64,000 nucleotides of DNA from Acanthococcus lagerstroemiae (GCA_031841125.1 JAJSSI010000090.1:1-64000), one strand, 5' to 3'; shown: positions 8,177 to 18,478, numbered from the stretch's first letter. Notes: generated by a model from the letters alone, not told the origin. Numbers and translations: made by a program.

Positions 8177-9394
8177 TTATGTAAATGTAACCGAAGTACG
8201 ATTTTCAGATTTATTAGATATATAGATATCAAAATCATTCTTTGGAATTTGTTTATAAGCTGTCTGGAATGCAATTTGCATAGTATTTCTAATGGGTTTT
8301 AACTGACACTGGAATAAGAAAATATCAATTTTATGTGAATTAAATAAATCCTTTGAAGTATTTTCATTGATAAAGTAAAAACTAATTTCTCTACTCTTAC
8401 AATGTGAATTCCTAATTAATTTGTATCCTATTTTATCCACTTTTTCAATAACAAAATCAATTTTTGATAAGATAATAATGGTTTGATTATTTTCTAAATT
8501 ATGTGTCAACAATTTAATACCATCTTTCTTGAATGTTATGTCAGAGTTTGTAGTTGTATAAATTCTCAAGAATATTGTATCATAATCTAATTTTTTCTCA
8601 ATATTGTTTGGAAATGGCGTTGATTGTGTGAAAACTTTATCTTCCATAATAATATTTAGTTTAGGTTTGTACTCTTCATTACCCAAATTTAGTAATGGTA
8701 GATTTAAAGCCTTTAAAGATAATAAGTGAAAACAAAAGTCTTTGTAATTCTTTTTAGCATAAATACCTATATTTTCATCAGCTGTATTAATTAGATTAAC
8801 AAATTTTTCAGTATCATATCCATTTATCAATTTATGATTAATAATAAAAGTTATGTCACAATCTAGTTCATTAACCTGACCAACCTCATTTCTATAATCA
8901 AAACATATTGCTTCAGAGGGGTTTTTAATATTATATATCAAATATTTCTTGAGATTTATTTCCTTTAAGCTAAAATTTTTACTTCCAATTGTATATAAAA
9001 AAATTGAAAAATATGGAACAAGCTCAGTGGTATTTACATATTCTTCAAACTGGCTGAAAGCATAAGTATTTAATTTTTTAGGTGTAGTTATTATTTGATT
9101 ATGAATATGAATACGAACGTATACAAATACCTTCCTTCCTGCATATGATAAGTCTGGATTTTTTGGAATCCAATTCATATTAAAATTAGTAACATGATTT
9201 GTAATTAATTCTGGTTCAACATAAAAATTGATCATTCTTTTATCTCTAGCCGCTTCTTCAGAAATAGGATAATCATCTGTAATATCACTAGTTTGAGATT
9301 GTTGAATACCCAGTTTATCCTCTATTTGTTTTACTCTTTGTTCAAGCACATTAAATTCTTTTATTGTTACAAACTGTCTCCCAATTCGTCTCAT
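8177..9394 (-). CDS. 405-aa protein with N-terminal coiled coil, function unknown
   Basis: Not recognised. Residues 9-33 (IKEFNVLEQRVKQIEDKLGI) form a heptad-like coiled coil. The remaining roughly 350 residues look beta-rich and lack catalytic motifs or membrane segments. It lies between the 315-aa gene and the 39-aa/integrase pair. In MAV3 the same slot holds an unrelated coiled-coil repeat protein (50120-50869). A trimeric fibre or tail-like virion protein is one possible reading (inference). Start chosen at MRRIGRQ, about 14 bases after an A/T-rich ATATATTAATAC motif. MAV2 has a 406-residue version with one in-frame codon added. Confidence 0.6.
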   Translation of the reverse strand: MRRIGRQFVTIKEFNVLEQRVKQIEDKLGIQQSQTSDITDDYPISEEAARDKRMINFYVEPELITNHVTNFNMNWIPKNPDLSYAGRKVFVYVRIHIHNQIITTPKKLNTYAFSQFEEYVNTTELVPYFSIFLYTIGSKNFSLKEINLKKYLIYNIKNPSEAICFDYRNEVGQVNELDCDITFIINHKLINGYDTEKFVNLINTADENIGIYAKKNYKDFCFHLLSLKALNLPLLNLGNEEYKPKLNIIMEDKVFTQSTPFPNNIEKKLDYDTIFLRIYTTTNSDITFKKDGIKLLTHNLENNQTIIILSKIDFVIEKVDKIGYKLIRNSHCKSREISFYFINENTSKDLFNSHKIDIFLFQCQLKPIRNTMQIAFQTAYKQIPKNDFDIYISNKSENRTSVTFT

Positions 9395-9425
9395 CTTGAT
9401 GTATGTATTAATATATTAAAAAATT

Positions 9426-10373
9426 TTATAATTCTTTTAATTCTTGTAAAATCCTAACCACTTCATTTTTTAATGCGGGATTTGTATTTCCACTTTTAAT
9501 TTCACCATATAAGATAACAAGTCTTTGAAACAATTCATCTAAATTATCCCAGTAAATATATTTATCCCCACTAAGATTTGCACTTAAATTTATATTTTTT
9601 AGTTCACTCAAAATTTTTATTATATTTTTAGGATCTAAATTTCCATTTTGAATATTCATGTAGACACTTACTAGTTTCCTTAAAAAATCTATAGGATTAT
9701 TAAAAAGTCCACTTCCTTCTGTTGACTCCTTCGCTTTTAATATTCCACTTTTTACTAATATGGGTCTTATAATAGTATTATATTTATATCCTGTGCTTGC
9801 TTTGATCTGTTTAGCATTGGGGTCATTATTATGTCTATAACTACTTGTTTTTAGTAATATTTTAGCATAATTTTCTTCATCACTATCCACATAATTTTTT
9901 GGTTGTTCTAATGTCATCAACTCCCATAAACCATTTGTTCCTATAAATTCTGTTCCATCATTGAATAGAATATTATTATCCTTAATCTGGACAGGTTGAT
10001 TACCTATATATAGATCATTACCATTTTCAACCCTGATTCCAAATGTTCTATCTGTCTTTACATCTTTTGAAGCATAATTTGATAAATATTTTTGAGCTGT
10101 TTTTCCCATAACTCTTTGTTTATTTTCAACGTATTCTGGTAAGGTTTTTGGTCTATTTTCGACATATTCTGGTAAGGTTTTTGACATAATTTGAGCATAT
10201 TTTGGGATGGTTTTTTGTTGTATTTCATTTGCGAGTTTCTCTAGAGGAATTGTAATAGGTTTGTATAGTTCTTTTAATTCATCTTGTTTGTGGATTTTAC
10301 CTGTTCTAATAGTATCATATTTTTGTTTCAACCTCTCTTCTGAATTTATATAATTAATAATATCTTTATCCAT
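9426..10373 (-). CDS. 315-aa conserved Maverick protein (DUF8207-like)
   Basis: No enzymatic motif. The N-terminal third is Lys/Glu-rich with two short repeats of KTLPEYVEN (residues about 65-90). A conserved central block follows: FGIRVENGNDLYIG, FIGTNGLWELMTLEQPKNY and a YK(Y)NTIIRPIL segment. The same block occurs in MAV3 (50873-51718: FGIRYENKDYYIG, GTQGLWELLTMQKP). I recall this GLWELL-type domain as DUF8207, seen in many insect Maverick proteins; the label is from memory and unverified. It is transcribed divergently from the ATPase across 25 bp, suggesting joint packaging or assembly use. Function unknown. Confidence 0.7.
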   Translation of the reverse strand: MDKDIINYINSEERLKQKYDTIRTGKIHKQDELKELYKPITIPLEKLANEIQQKTIPKYAQIMSKTLPEYVENRPKTLPEYVENKQRVMGKTAQKYLSNYASKDVKTDRTFGIRVENGNDLYIGNQPVQIKDNNILFNDGTEFIGTNGLWELMTLEQPKNYVDSDEENYAKILLKTSSYRHNNDPNAKQIKASTGYKYNTIIRPILVKSGILKAKESTEGSGLFNNPIDFLRKLVSVYMNIQNGNLDPKNIIKILSELKNINLSANLSGDKYIYWDNLDELFQRLVILYGEIKSGNTNPALKNEVVRILQELKEL

Positions 10374-10398
10374 TTATATAAAAAAATATTTAATATAA
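10374..10398. promoter_or_regulatory. 25-bp bidirectional start region (315-aa gene / ATPase)
   Basis: The whole gap between two divergent start codons is 25 A/T bases. It reads ...TATATAAATG toward the 315-aa gene and ...TAATATAAATG toward the ATPase. Each strand thus has its own TAAATG, giving a near-palindromic promoter with almost no 5' UTR. It is conserved in MAV2 (29814-29838). Confidence 0.6.
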
Positions 10399-11112
10399 AT
10401 GACTACAAAAACAACTAAGTTGAAAGCACCAATTAAGGTTGAAAATTATGATTACAATAAACCTCATCCTCGATATGATGAAATCTTTCCAAATATAATT
10501 CGTGCTGGTATTTTTGGTCCCTCGGGATGTGGAAAGACAAATGTATTAATTCAAATTCTTATGGAAATAAATACTTACTCAAATATCTATCTATGTACAA
10601 AAACACCTCATCAAGAAAAATATAATAGATTAAAATCCATAATTAATGTCTTTAATGAGAAATCTAGGTACAAAATTGGGTTATATACATTATTACCAAA
10701 GGATTTAAAAGAACCAGAAGAAATAGAACCATATTCAGTTATAATTTTTGATGACATATTAACTGATCCCCAAGAAAATATTGCAACTTATTTTTTAAGA
10801 AGTCGACACTATAATATTTCTTGTTTTTATTTAGCTCAAACCTACTCAAAAGTCCCTAAACAATGTATAAGAGACAATTTCAATTATCTAATTATTTTCA
10901 AACAAGATCTAAAAAATTTAAAACACATATTTGAGAATCATGTAACTGACTTGACTTTTAAAAAATTTAAAGAAATGTGTAATATATGTTGGAATGATAA
11001 ATATGGATTTTTAGTTATTGATAAAGAATGTAATAATAAAAATGAAATTTATAAAAAGAATTTTGAAGAAGGATTTAAACTTGAAGTTGATAACCATAAG
11101 GAAGTGTATTAA
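10399..11112 (+). CDS. DNA-packaging ATPase (A32/FtsK-HerA type)
   Basis: 237 residues. Walker A GPSGCGKT at 40-47; Walker B VIIFDDIL at 114-121. A conserved Asn-containing stretch (RDNFNYLIIFKQD) follows, as in poxvirus A32-like packaging ATPases. It pumps genome DNA into capsids in related viruses. It is one of only two plus-strand genes in MAV1. Its 3' end overlaps the convergent PolB 3' end by 38 bp, and its start abuts the bidirectional motif. MAV2 differs by a single residue (Met55 to Ile). In MAV3 the ATPase is instead co-directional with PolB. Confidence 0.92.
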   Translation: MTTKTTKLKAPIKVENYDYNKPHPRYDEIFPNIIRAGIFGPSGCGKTNVLIQILMEINTYSNIYLCTKTPHQEKYNRLKSIINVFNEKSRYKIGLYTLLPKDLKEPEEIEPYSVIIFDDILTDPQENIATYFLRSRHYNISCFYLAQTYSKVPKQCIRDNFNYLIIFKQDLKNLKHIFENHVTDLTFKKFKEMCNICWNDKYGFLVIDKECNNKNEIYKKNFEEGFKLEVDNHKEVY

Positions 11113-14100
11113 TATTATCTACTAAATATCTTTTATCATCATAGGGTGATAATGCAATTTTATCTAATTCTACTGTATATAATTTATGTTGCTTAGAAAC
11201 TATTGAATATACTTTTTCTCTTGTTTGTTCATTTTTAACTAAACAGTTTTTATACATTTCAAATTTCATTTTTTCTATATTAGATTTTTTAATTCCCTTA
11301 CACACTTTTTTCTCTTTTATATCATTTTTAAATGCATACATTTTTGATCTCAATCCTACCCATTCACGTATTGGCATTCCTAAATACTCATCTTTGAATA
11401 ATCCTGGAACTTTTTTATTCTTTTGAGGCATCCAATCAATTTTATAATCTGATGTATCATAATAATTAATGTCATTTTTTATATGACTATAAACATCATC
11501 AGTTTCTACATAAATAATTAGAGAATCTGTATCAGTTCCTAATAATCTTATTTTATCACCATATTTTTTTTTAAGATTATTATAATAAAATTGATACATT
11601 AATAATTTGGATATATCTAAAACAACAAACCCACCATAAATAGGTTTATTTAATTTTATAGTTTGTTTTTTTCTAGCTAATAAAACAGTTTCTTCATCTA
11701 ATATAGTTCTTGTTTCATAATCTGATTGTTTTAAAAATGAATCTGGAGATGATAAAATTTTTACATCAGTTCTATTCCTAACATTTTCCATTTGTTTTCC
11801 AAAAGCTGAATTATTCATTAACTTATAAAAATCTTTTTCAAAATCATTTTTAGCTTCTTGTCTTAATTTAGTATTTAAATCAATATATGGTTTTAGCCAA
11901 GCTTTTTGTTTGAATCTTATATAATTATTCACACTTTTTAAAATGACTCCTTGTTTTATACATTCTTTTAAATTTCTATAATCTACAATATAATTATATT
12001 TAGGATGTAATGTTGTTATTAATTTTCCATTTTTCGGTTTTGTACCAATTTCTTTTTTTATCAATTCTTTTTGATATCCAGATAATTCATTTTCATCAGG
12101 AATATAATGTTCTGGAAGCATTGGGTAATCCTTAAATTTATTATGTAATTCTTTAGGAATTTCTAAATCAACAATAAATGTATACCCATATTCAGCATCA
12201 TCATTTAAACTTAATATTTTATTTTCATCAAAATCTGATGGTTTAATATTTAGTAATTTAAATTTATCTATTTCATCATTTGTACTATTTAGCTCTTCAA
12301 TTTCTTTTTGAATTTTTTGAATTTCTATTTTATTTCTCGATAATTTCAATGTATTATATTTATCATCTAATTCTTTATAATGATTAATATATTTCTCTTT
12401 TAATAAATTGTAATTAAGAAATTCTGAAACAGGTAATTTCTGAGATAAGGCCCACCCATAAAGATTATTTGCATCTAAATATAATATATAACTTGTATGT
12501 TTTTTACTATTCCAGATACCTTTTTCAATAGCTTTTTCTTTAGATAATTTAATTGTTTTATCAATTTTTTCATCATACCAATAACAATTATTTGCAACTG
12601 CATGTCTATGAGGAATATTTGATATTCCTCCACGAATACCTTTTTCATAAATTTCATATGTTTCTTGATCTGTTAATAATTCTAATTCTTGATTAGTATA
12701 TTTTAAAGATGCAGCATCCGATAATTGAGGAGCTGATATATAATAAACAGGATCTAATTCATAATTTTTATAACATGTTTCTCTAAAATTATCAAAAACA
12801 TCTTTTGTTAATATAGTATCTAATTTTAAATATAAATTATGATAATCTCCAAAATTTCTACATTGGAAATGATTATAAACATTTTTAGCAAAAGCTAAAT
12901 CATTATCTGAAATTGAACTATTATTAAGTATCGAATACCATTCATTTTTATCTTGAGGTAATTGATTTTTAAATTTTCTATAATCATCAACCCATTCATA
13001 GGGATAAATTCCTTTTTGTAAAACTAAGTGTAAATCTTCTTTTTTGAATTCTTTTAATATGCTTTTGAATTTAGAATAGTCAATTGGTTTTTGAATTATT
13101 TTATCACATTTTTTACAACTCGCTTCATATTTCAAAATATTATTTTCATTAATTGGTAAGAATTTTCCTTTATAAATTTCTTGAATGCAATTACATTTTG
13201 AACAATAACAATTATTAATTTCTGCTAGGTTTTTAACTGCCTTATCTAAACTGGTTCCAATAAAAGCTAGAGTATCAATAAATCTAAATTCCATATATTT
13301 TGGATACATTTCATCTTTTCGTCTGATATTTAATTTATTATTATTACATTGAGGACATTTATCTAATATTTGATCATAATAATTTTTTTTACATTTTAAA
13401 CATTTTGATACATCATAATCTTGTTTATATTCACCAATTTTAACTTTTCGTGAAAATGTGGAATAATTTTCATTATTTTTGGGAATAATATTTAAATCAT
13501 GTTTTTGTTCATATTCATCACAAATTTTCAATAACCATTTCATAAATATTTTTGAATCATATTTTAAATTATGAATTGGAATTGGAATGAATTTTGGCAT
13601 TATCAAATTTAAATTACATTTATTACAAGCAGCTCTTCTAAATTTACCAGTCATGTGATCATGATCTTTTATTTTTTCATTTTCATTATTAAATTTATTA
13701 CTACAGATATGACATTGAGTAGCTGATTCAAATAATTTTGCTTCTTCTTTTCCCCATATCATTTTTTGATTTTTATTTCTTAATTCACAATAATTTTTCC
13801 CATGTTCCTGAAGTAATTTATTAAAACTAATCATTAATTTTTCTTGATTACTATATCTGACTAATTCTGCACCATTTTGATCAGAATAAAAACAGAAACT
13901 ATTTGGGATATGTTCATGTATATATTTAGTTGTTGAAGTAACTTGTTTTTGTAATTTTTTTAATGTACATTCAAAATCCAGAGTTAGAGTATATGGATGA
14001 TATTGTTCTGCTCCAAAAGAATAGTATTTTCTGATATTATTTTTAGTTGTTGGCATTTGGATATTTTGTATTTCATAAATACATTTTTCCATATGTTTAT

Positions 14101-15286
14101 TATAATCTGATTCAATTTCAAATTTTTTATGACATTTCATGCAGATATGAACATGATTAGTATATTTATGTATTCGACCTTTTAATAGAGCTGATAAATT
14201 TTTAATTCCAACAATATGTTCTTTATATAATAATAGATTAATATGACCATCTTTTTTATAATTTCTGCTATTATATATTAAAGTGATTATTGAATCATCA
14301 TATTCATAAATATTAATAGATTTATTAATAAATTGTTCATATTTTTCAATATTTTCTGAAATTAAATTTAATGGATAATTCATTTTCAATACTTCGTATT
14401 TAGATATATCATAATTAGAAGCACGATCAACATTAATTTTTGGTGGATTTAATAAACTTTCTAATGCATATTCAAAGCATCGTAAATTTTCTTGTTTTAA
14501 ACATTTTGACTTATTAGTTTTTATATTTTTTACATTAATGCAACATTTTTTTGAAATAATAAAACCAGGTAACTGAACATAAGTACCACCATGTAGTGGA
14601 TTATTTCTATCTGATAGAATATCTACTCTAATAACTTTATTAAATCTATATTTTGTATTATTAGCATTATAGTTGTCATAATTTCTTATTATTTCATTTT
14701 CCATTGAAATTAATGCACTGCTAATTGCTGATTTATGAACAATAACATTTCTCGTTGATCTAAAATGCTTTCTATGATGATTGATTACTTCTCCAGATAA
14801 ATTATATTCAGCATATTCAATAACACTAACAAGTTGAATACTGATTGATTGTTTCTTTCTTAATTCCCGAATAGCTATTTTTTCTATTATAATATTAATT
14901 TTATTTAAATATTGAATTAAGTCATTTTCATAAGATTCACAAAAAACACTAAAATCATTAACCATATTATTCCAGCTACCATTATTATTTCTTACAACAA
15001 CATCATTTATCATTCTTTCTCTTGGTTGATTAAAATATGAATTATCAAATTTAAATTGATTAAATCTATGTTCAATTTTTTCACTAGAAAATATATCATT
15101 AGCAAAGTTGAAAATATTAAATTTATTTCTATTTTTATTTTTATTAATATTAAATTCAATAATTGTTCCTATTAATTTATCTTTATTAAATCGTGAACAA
15201 CCACGAATATTATTTATCTTACAATATTCATATAATGTTTTCTTTTTAATTTTTTCAAGTTTTTCTATTTTAGTTTTTAAACCCAT
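11075..15286 (-). CDS. polB: Protein-primed DNA polymerase B
   Basis: 1403 residues, uninterrupted. Exonuclease motif I LDFE at 436-439; a Cys/His nuclease-like insert (CHIC at 525, DHDHMTGKF at 541-549, CNKC at 554-557) resembling recombination endonuclease VII zinc sites; Exo II-like HNLKYDS at 572-578. Polymerase motif A LYLDANNLYGWAL at about 936-948, motif B KLMNNSAFGK at 1155-1164, motif C GTDTDSL at 1250-1256. Several CxxC pairs lie at about 629-700. It replicates the element from its ends using a protein primer. About 28 extra residues at 967-1010 (coiled-coil-like) are missing in MAV2. Only about 70-75% of residues match MAV2 by eye, though the flanking genes are near-identical. The 3' end overlaps the ATPase. 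Confidence 0.95.
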   Translation of the reverse strand: MGLKTKIEKLEKIKKKTLYEYCKINNIRGCSRFNKDKLIGTIIEFNINKNKNRNKFNIFNFANDIFSSEKIEHRFNQFKFDNSYFNQPRERMINDVVVRNNNGSWNNMVNDFSVFCESYENDLIQYLNKINIIIEKIAIRELRKKQSISIQLVSVIEYAEYNLSGEVINHHRKHFRSTRNVIVHKSAISSALISMENEIIRNYDNYNANNTKYRFNKVIRVDILSDRNNPLHGGTYVQLPGFIISKKCCINVKNIKTNKSKCLKQENLRCFEYALESLLNPPKINVDRASNYDISKYEVLKMNYPLNLISENIEKYEQFINKSINIYEYDDSIITLIYNSRNYKKDGHINLLLYKEHIVGIKNLSALLKGRIHKYTNHVHICMKCHKKFEIESDYNKHMEKCIYEIQNIQMPTTKNNIRKYYSFGAEQYHPYTLTLDFECTLKKLQKQVTSTTKYIHEHIPNSFCFYSDQNGAELVRYSNQEKLMISFNKLLQEHGKNYCELRNKNQKMIWGKEEAKLFESATQCHICSNKFNNENEKIKDHDHMTGKFRRAACNKCNLNLIMPKFIPIPIHNLKYDSKIFMKWLLKICDEYEQKHDLNIIPKNNENYSTFSRKVKIGEYKQDYDVSKCLKCKKNYYDQILDKCPQCNNNKLNIRRKDEMYPKYMEFRFIDTLAFIGTSLDKAVKNLAEINNCYCSKCNCIQEIYKGKFLPINENNILKYEASCKKCDKIIQKPIDYSKFKSILKEFKKEDLHLVLQKGIYPYEWVDDYRKFKNQLPQDKNEWYSILNNSSISDNDLAFAKNVYNHFQCRNFGDYHNLYLKLDTILTKDVFDNFRETCYKNYELDPVYYISAPQLSDAASLKYTNQELELLTDQETYEIYEKGIRGGISNIPHRHAVANNCYWYDEKIDKTIKLSKEKAIEKGIWNSKKHTSYILYLDANNLYGWALSQKLPVSEFLNYNLLKEKYINHYKELDDKYNTLKLSRNKIEIQKIQKEIEELNSTNDEIDKFKLLNIKPSDFDENKILSLNDDAEYGYTFIVDLEIPKELHNKFKDYPMLPEHYIPDENELSGYQKELIKKEIGTKPKNGKLITTLHPKYNYIVDYRNLKECIKQGVILKSVNNYIRFKQKAWLKPYIDLNTKLRQEAKNDFEKDFYKLMNNSAFGKQMENVRNRTDVKILSSPDSFLKQSDYETRTILDEETVLLARKKQTIKLNKPIYGGFVVLDISKLLMYQFYYNNLKKKYGDKIRLLGTDTDSLIIYVETDDVYSHIKNDINYYDTSDYKIDWMPQKNKKVPGLFKDEYLGMPIREWVGLRSKMYAFKNDIKEKKVCKGIKKSNIEKMKFEMYKNCLVKNEQTREKVYSIVSKQHKLYTVELDKIALSPYDDKRYLVDNINTLPYGYQLQV

Positions 15287-15387
15287 TTATTAGAAAAAAA
15301 AATTTAATAAAAAAATTTTTTTAATAATTCAGATCAGATTTTTAAATTTAAAAAAGTTGATAAAATTTTTTTATATATAAATACACA
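15287..15387. promoter_or_regulatory. Divergent start region, PolB / acidic gene
   Basis: A 101-bp A/T-only-like gap. Toward PolB it ends in a T-run and CTAATAAATGG; toward the acidic gene it ends in AATTTTTTTATATATAAAT with the ATG ten bases on. Both are the T-tract plus TA(A/T)AAAT motif found at the other MAV genes. Confidence 0.5.
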
Positions 15388-15462
15388 ATGGAAAATCATA
15401 TTGAAGATTTTGAAATGGCTGATAATAATAATCCTAAAGAATATAATCCTGAGATTGATGAC

Positions 15463-15518
<56 letters not shown>

Positions 15519-15825
15519 AATTTATGATAATGGATTTTATTATGGAGACCCTGATAATGATAATTATGGACCTGATTATGAAGCATATGGAGATTCTGGT
15601 TCTAATTATGAAGAATATGATGAAGAAAATTTATGTGAAGCACATTTTCAAAAATGTAAGGACAGAGAAAGAGAAAGACTGAGAGAAAGAGATAGAAAGA
15701 AAACAGATACACATATAGACATTATTAATTATGATAAATCACCATTAAGAAGAGAAGATGATCTTGATTCAGATATTGATTCAGAAGAGGAAGCAGAGAA
15801 AATAAAATATTTTTTAAAATTGTAA
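15388..15825 (+). CDS. Acidic Asn-rich protein of unknown function
   Basis: 145 residues: an acidic head, an uninterrupted Asn run encoded by an (AAT)n microsatellite (about residues 25-43), an Asp/Tyr/Gly-rich middle, a charged RERERLRERDRKK stretch, and an acidic end (DSDIDSEEEAEKIKYFLKL). It looks disordered. It is transcribed away from PolB toward the terminus. A terminal protein for priming or a DNA-mimic/regulator are guesses only. MAV2 has the same gene broken by a net deletion (24737-25158). Confidence 0.6.
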
Positions 15826-15899
15826 AGCAATAAAAAAAAGCATAGTAAAATCATGAAAAAATAAGCGATGAAATTTCTCTCCTCTCTCATACACATTAA

Positions 15900-16198
15900 T
15901 CTTACGCACCAAACTGCTGTTTGGTGACCTTGTACAAAAAAAATGTGAGCTTGGAAATTAATTATTTGATAACAGAAAAAATGGCATTTTATTTCACATC
16001 ATTCTCTCGCACTCATTATAGTCTTATGCACCAAACTGCTGTTTGGTGACCTTGTACAAAAAAAAATGTGAGCTTGGAAATTAATAATTTGATAACAGAA
16101 AAAATTGTATTTTATTTCACATCATTCTCTCGCACTCATTATAGTCTTATGCACCAAACTGCTGTTTGGTGACCTTGTACAAAAAAAAATGTGAGCTT
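15900..16198. repeat. MAV1 subterminal tandem repeat, about 122-bp unit
   Basis: The unit recurs at about 15901, 16023 and 16146. Each copy carries the perfect inverted repeat CACCAAAC-TGCT-GTTTGGTG, then an A-run, TTGGAAATTAAT and TTCACATCATTCTCTCG. The last copy grades into the terminal inverted repeat. It occurs only at the PolB end. Confidence 0.85.
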
Positions 16199-16488
16199 GG
16201 AAATTAATTATTTGATAACAGAAAAAATGGTATTTTATTTCACATCATTCTCTCGTACTCATTATAGTCTTATGCGCGCAACGAGCAGTTCTGCGAACTT
16301 GATAAGCTTTTCTAGCGGGATGCTGGATTTTAGTATTAGTTTATAAAAGTTTTATGAGACTCGTAATTTGGTAGAATACTGCTGAAAATCATATTGAGAA
16401 AACTATAAGCGTAAAAATTGATAAAGTTTCTGTTGATTAATGCGTAAAAAAAAAATGTGATCCAGGATCAGGTATATTACATACTACT
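16199..16488. repeat. MAV1 right terminal inverted repeat
   Basis: Reverse complement of 2930-3219 with a few substitutions, ending ...ATTACATACTACT at 16488, followed by the AATACC duplication at 16489-16494. Confidence 0.9.
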
Positions 16489-16494
16489 AATACC

Positions 16495-18336
16495 ATACAT
16501 AACTCTAGTCGGTTCAAATAATCCCTTATGAGTTGATAACGTTAAATATTTACGAGTTTCTTTCTTTAAACATAACTGCTGATAAGCATGAGACAAGTCA
16601 ATATGCGTATAATAAGCGGAACCGGCAATCTTGTTAATTAGTTCTTCAATAAGCGGTAGTGGATAACGATCTGTAACAATTTGTGGATTAATAGTAACTT
16701 TATAATCTCCGCATATTCGAACACCATTATTCGGTTTTGGCACAGGTACTATTGGTGTTCCGTACTCACTAGTCTGTACTGGAACTAAAATACCTTCCAA
16801 AACTAAACGATCAATTTCTTTAGAAACTTTATCTTTCAACACTAACGGTAAAGGTCTCGGACGAAAAAAAATAGGTTTCAGAGTATCTTTAAAAGTCAAC
16901 GTACATTCTGCATTCTTATATGTACCTAATTTTTCCGTGCATACAGTCGGAAATTCCTTAATTAAGTCATTTTTAATTGTTTCTAGACTGTGAACGACGA
17001 ACATAGATTTGTTCTGATTTTCGATACTAATTGTTATTCCTAAAGGCACGAACCAATCTCGCCCTAGCAACGGGTTTTTACCATTTTTCACGATATATAG
17101 ACGTAATTTGTGTTCGATAGTATCTACCATTACCGGCACCGTGATAAATCCGATTACTTTAACCATAGAACCGTCGTACGAAGCAAAATTACTCTCGATA
17201 GTTTTCAAATAAAATTCCTTAAATTCTTTTTCGTACAACTGCAAGCTTATGGCTGATATCTTAGAACCGGAATCAACTTCCATTTTATAATACTTCTCGT
17301 TAATTTTTACGTTACAGAATACTGGTTGATCTTCCTCAGTATTAATATTGAAAAACGATCCAAGAAACAAATCTTCCAAGGGTACCTCCCCTTCAATTTT
17401 ATTTACGTTAGCTTTACCTTTCGAATAATTTTTATTATCGTTATTCCATTTTCTTTCGTTTTGATTGTTATCATTCGTAAACTTACGATTATTGTCCCGT
17501 TCCTTTACGTTACCCTTTGTACTCTTAGTATCATTCTTGTAATCGTCATTTGATTTCTTTACGTTAACGTTTTGATCGAAATTACGTTCCTTATTTCGAA
17601 AACAAACATTCGCTAAATGACCCGTGCGTTTACAAATTCTACAATCATAATTTTTATACTTACAATCACGAAAGACATGATTTGTGTAACCACAACACGT
17701 ACATTTACTAGAACTACTATTATTATCTTTTTTGAAGTCTTTCGGCTTCTGTCGTTGGAAAAAATTTACGTTCTGCGGCGCCAATTTCTGCTCAGTTTCC
17801 ATACTGATTCGCGTTCCTTCCCACGCTTCGATTATCGCCAGAGTTTTCGCGTAATCCAGGTTAGGTTCCTGAAAAAGCTTCCTCTTCAGATTATTTTCAC
17901 GAAGGCCATGCACAATTTGATCCTTCAAGTTGTCTTGGAGATTTTCTTTAAAGTCACACGTTTCACTGAGGCGTTTGAGATCCGTGATGTATTGATTCAC
18001 GCTCTCATTTTCCTTCTGCGTTCTGGCTCGAAATCGACTACGTTCAGCCGTAACCGATGGCTGCGGTTTCAAATAGGCTCTTAATAATTTCGTCGCCTCT
18101 TCAAAAGTCACTTCTTTCGGCTTTTTGGGCGTCGTTAATGCCCGTAGCGTTAAGTACATTTTCATTCCGATCAGCGTTAAAAATGCTGACAACTTTTTCT
18201 CATCTTCAATATCATTTGTTTCGCAGTACAGTTCGAATATTTCGATCCATGCATCGAAATCATCATCTTTTTCATTAAATTCTTTCAACGTACCGATTAA
18301 TCCGGATATTTCCAGCTGCTTTCTTTCTACCGGCAT
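16495..18336 (-). CDS. gag-pol: Gypsy gag-pol, upstream part: gag, zinc knuckles, protease, RT fingers
   Basis: Minus-strand frame. The first in-frame ATG is at 18336; the frame is open further upstream, to about 18492, only without an ATG. A gag core (WIEIFELYCETNDI...) is followed by two CCHC knuckles (CTCCGYTNHVFRDC and CRICKRTGHLANVC), an Asn/Lys-rich linker, the aspartic protease motif VDSGSKISAIS, and RT motifs up to HIDLSHAYQQL. It then stops at the MAV1 junction within codons for YGISS. The rest is at 770-2929. No frame error is seen, so the insertion of MAV1 is the only break. Confidence 0.93.
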
Positions 18337-18462
18337 TGTTGGTTCTGATTCTTGGTCTTGGTGTGGAACACGTTTTCGAACACACCTGATCCTTCGTTTT
18401 CCTCCGTTTCGTTTATACGATTTTACTTGAGGTATAGATTTAACCTCTACGCGGTTCTTTGA

Positions 18463-18477
18463 GTTTCCTCGTCGCCA
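18463..18477 (-). other. Primer-binding site
   Basis: One base after the 5' LTR, the minus strand reads TGGCGACGAGGAAAC. TGG at this place pairs with the CCA end of a tRNA. Which tRNA was not determined. Confidence 0.6.
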
Positions 18478-18478
18478 T

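Larger units (their letters stand above)
2930..16488. mobile_element. Maverick/Polinton MAV1, apparently intact
   Basis: A 13,559-bp element with inverted ends starting AGTAGTATGTAATATACCTG and a 6-bp TSD. It encodes the Maverick set: protein-primed PolB, retroviral-type integrase, A32/FtsK-like ATPase, adenain-like protease, probable major and minor capsid proteins and a VP1-type phospholipase A2. There are also five accessory genes: Ig protein, 39-aa membrane protein, 405-aa protein, 315-aa protein and acidic Asn-rich protein. All genes are minus except the ATPase and the acidic gene. No frame break was found, so this copy may be recent or competent. It sits in a Gypsy RT that is otherwise open. 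Confidence 0.97.

Noticed and set aside
15401..15682. Poly-Ile frame across the (AAT)n run
   Set aside because: Out-of-frame reading of the microsatellite in the acidic gene; the other frame has charged, conserved ends.
2930..16488. Endogenous parvovirus or polydnavirus segment (because of the VP1-type PLA2)
   Set aside because: PolB, DDE integrase, ATPase, 6-bp TSD and inverted ends define a Maverick; the PLA2 domain is shared with such elements.
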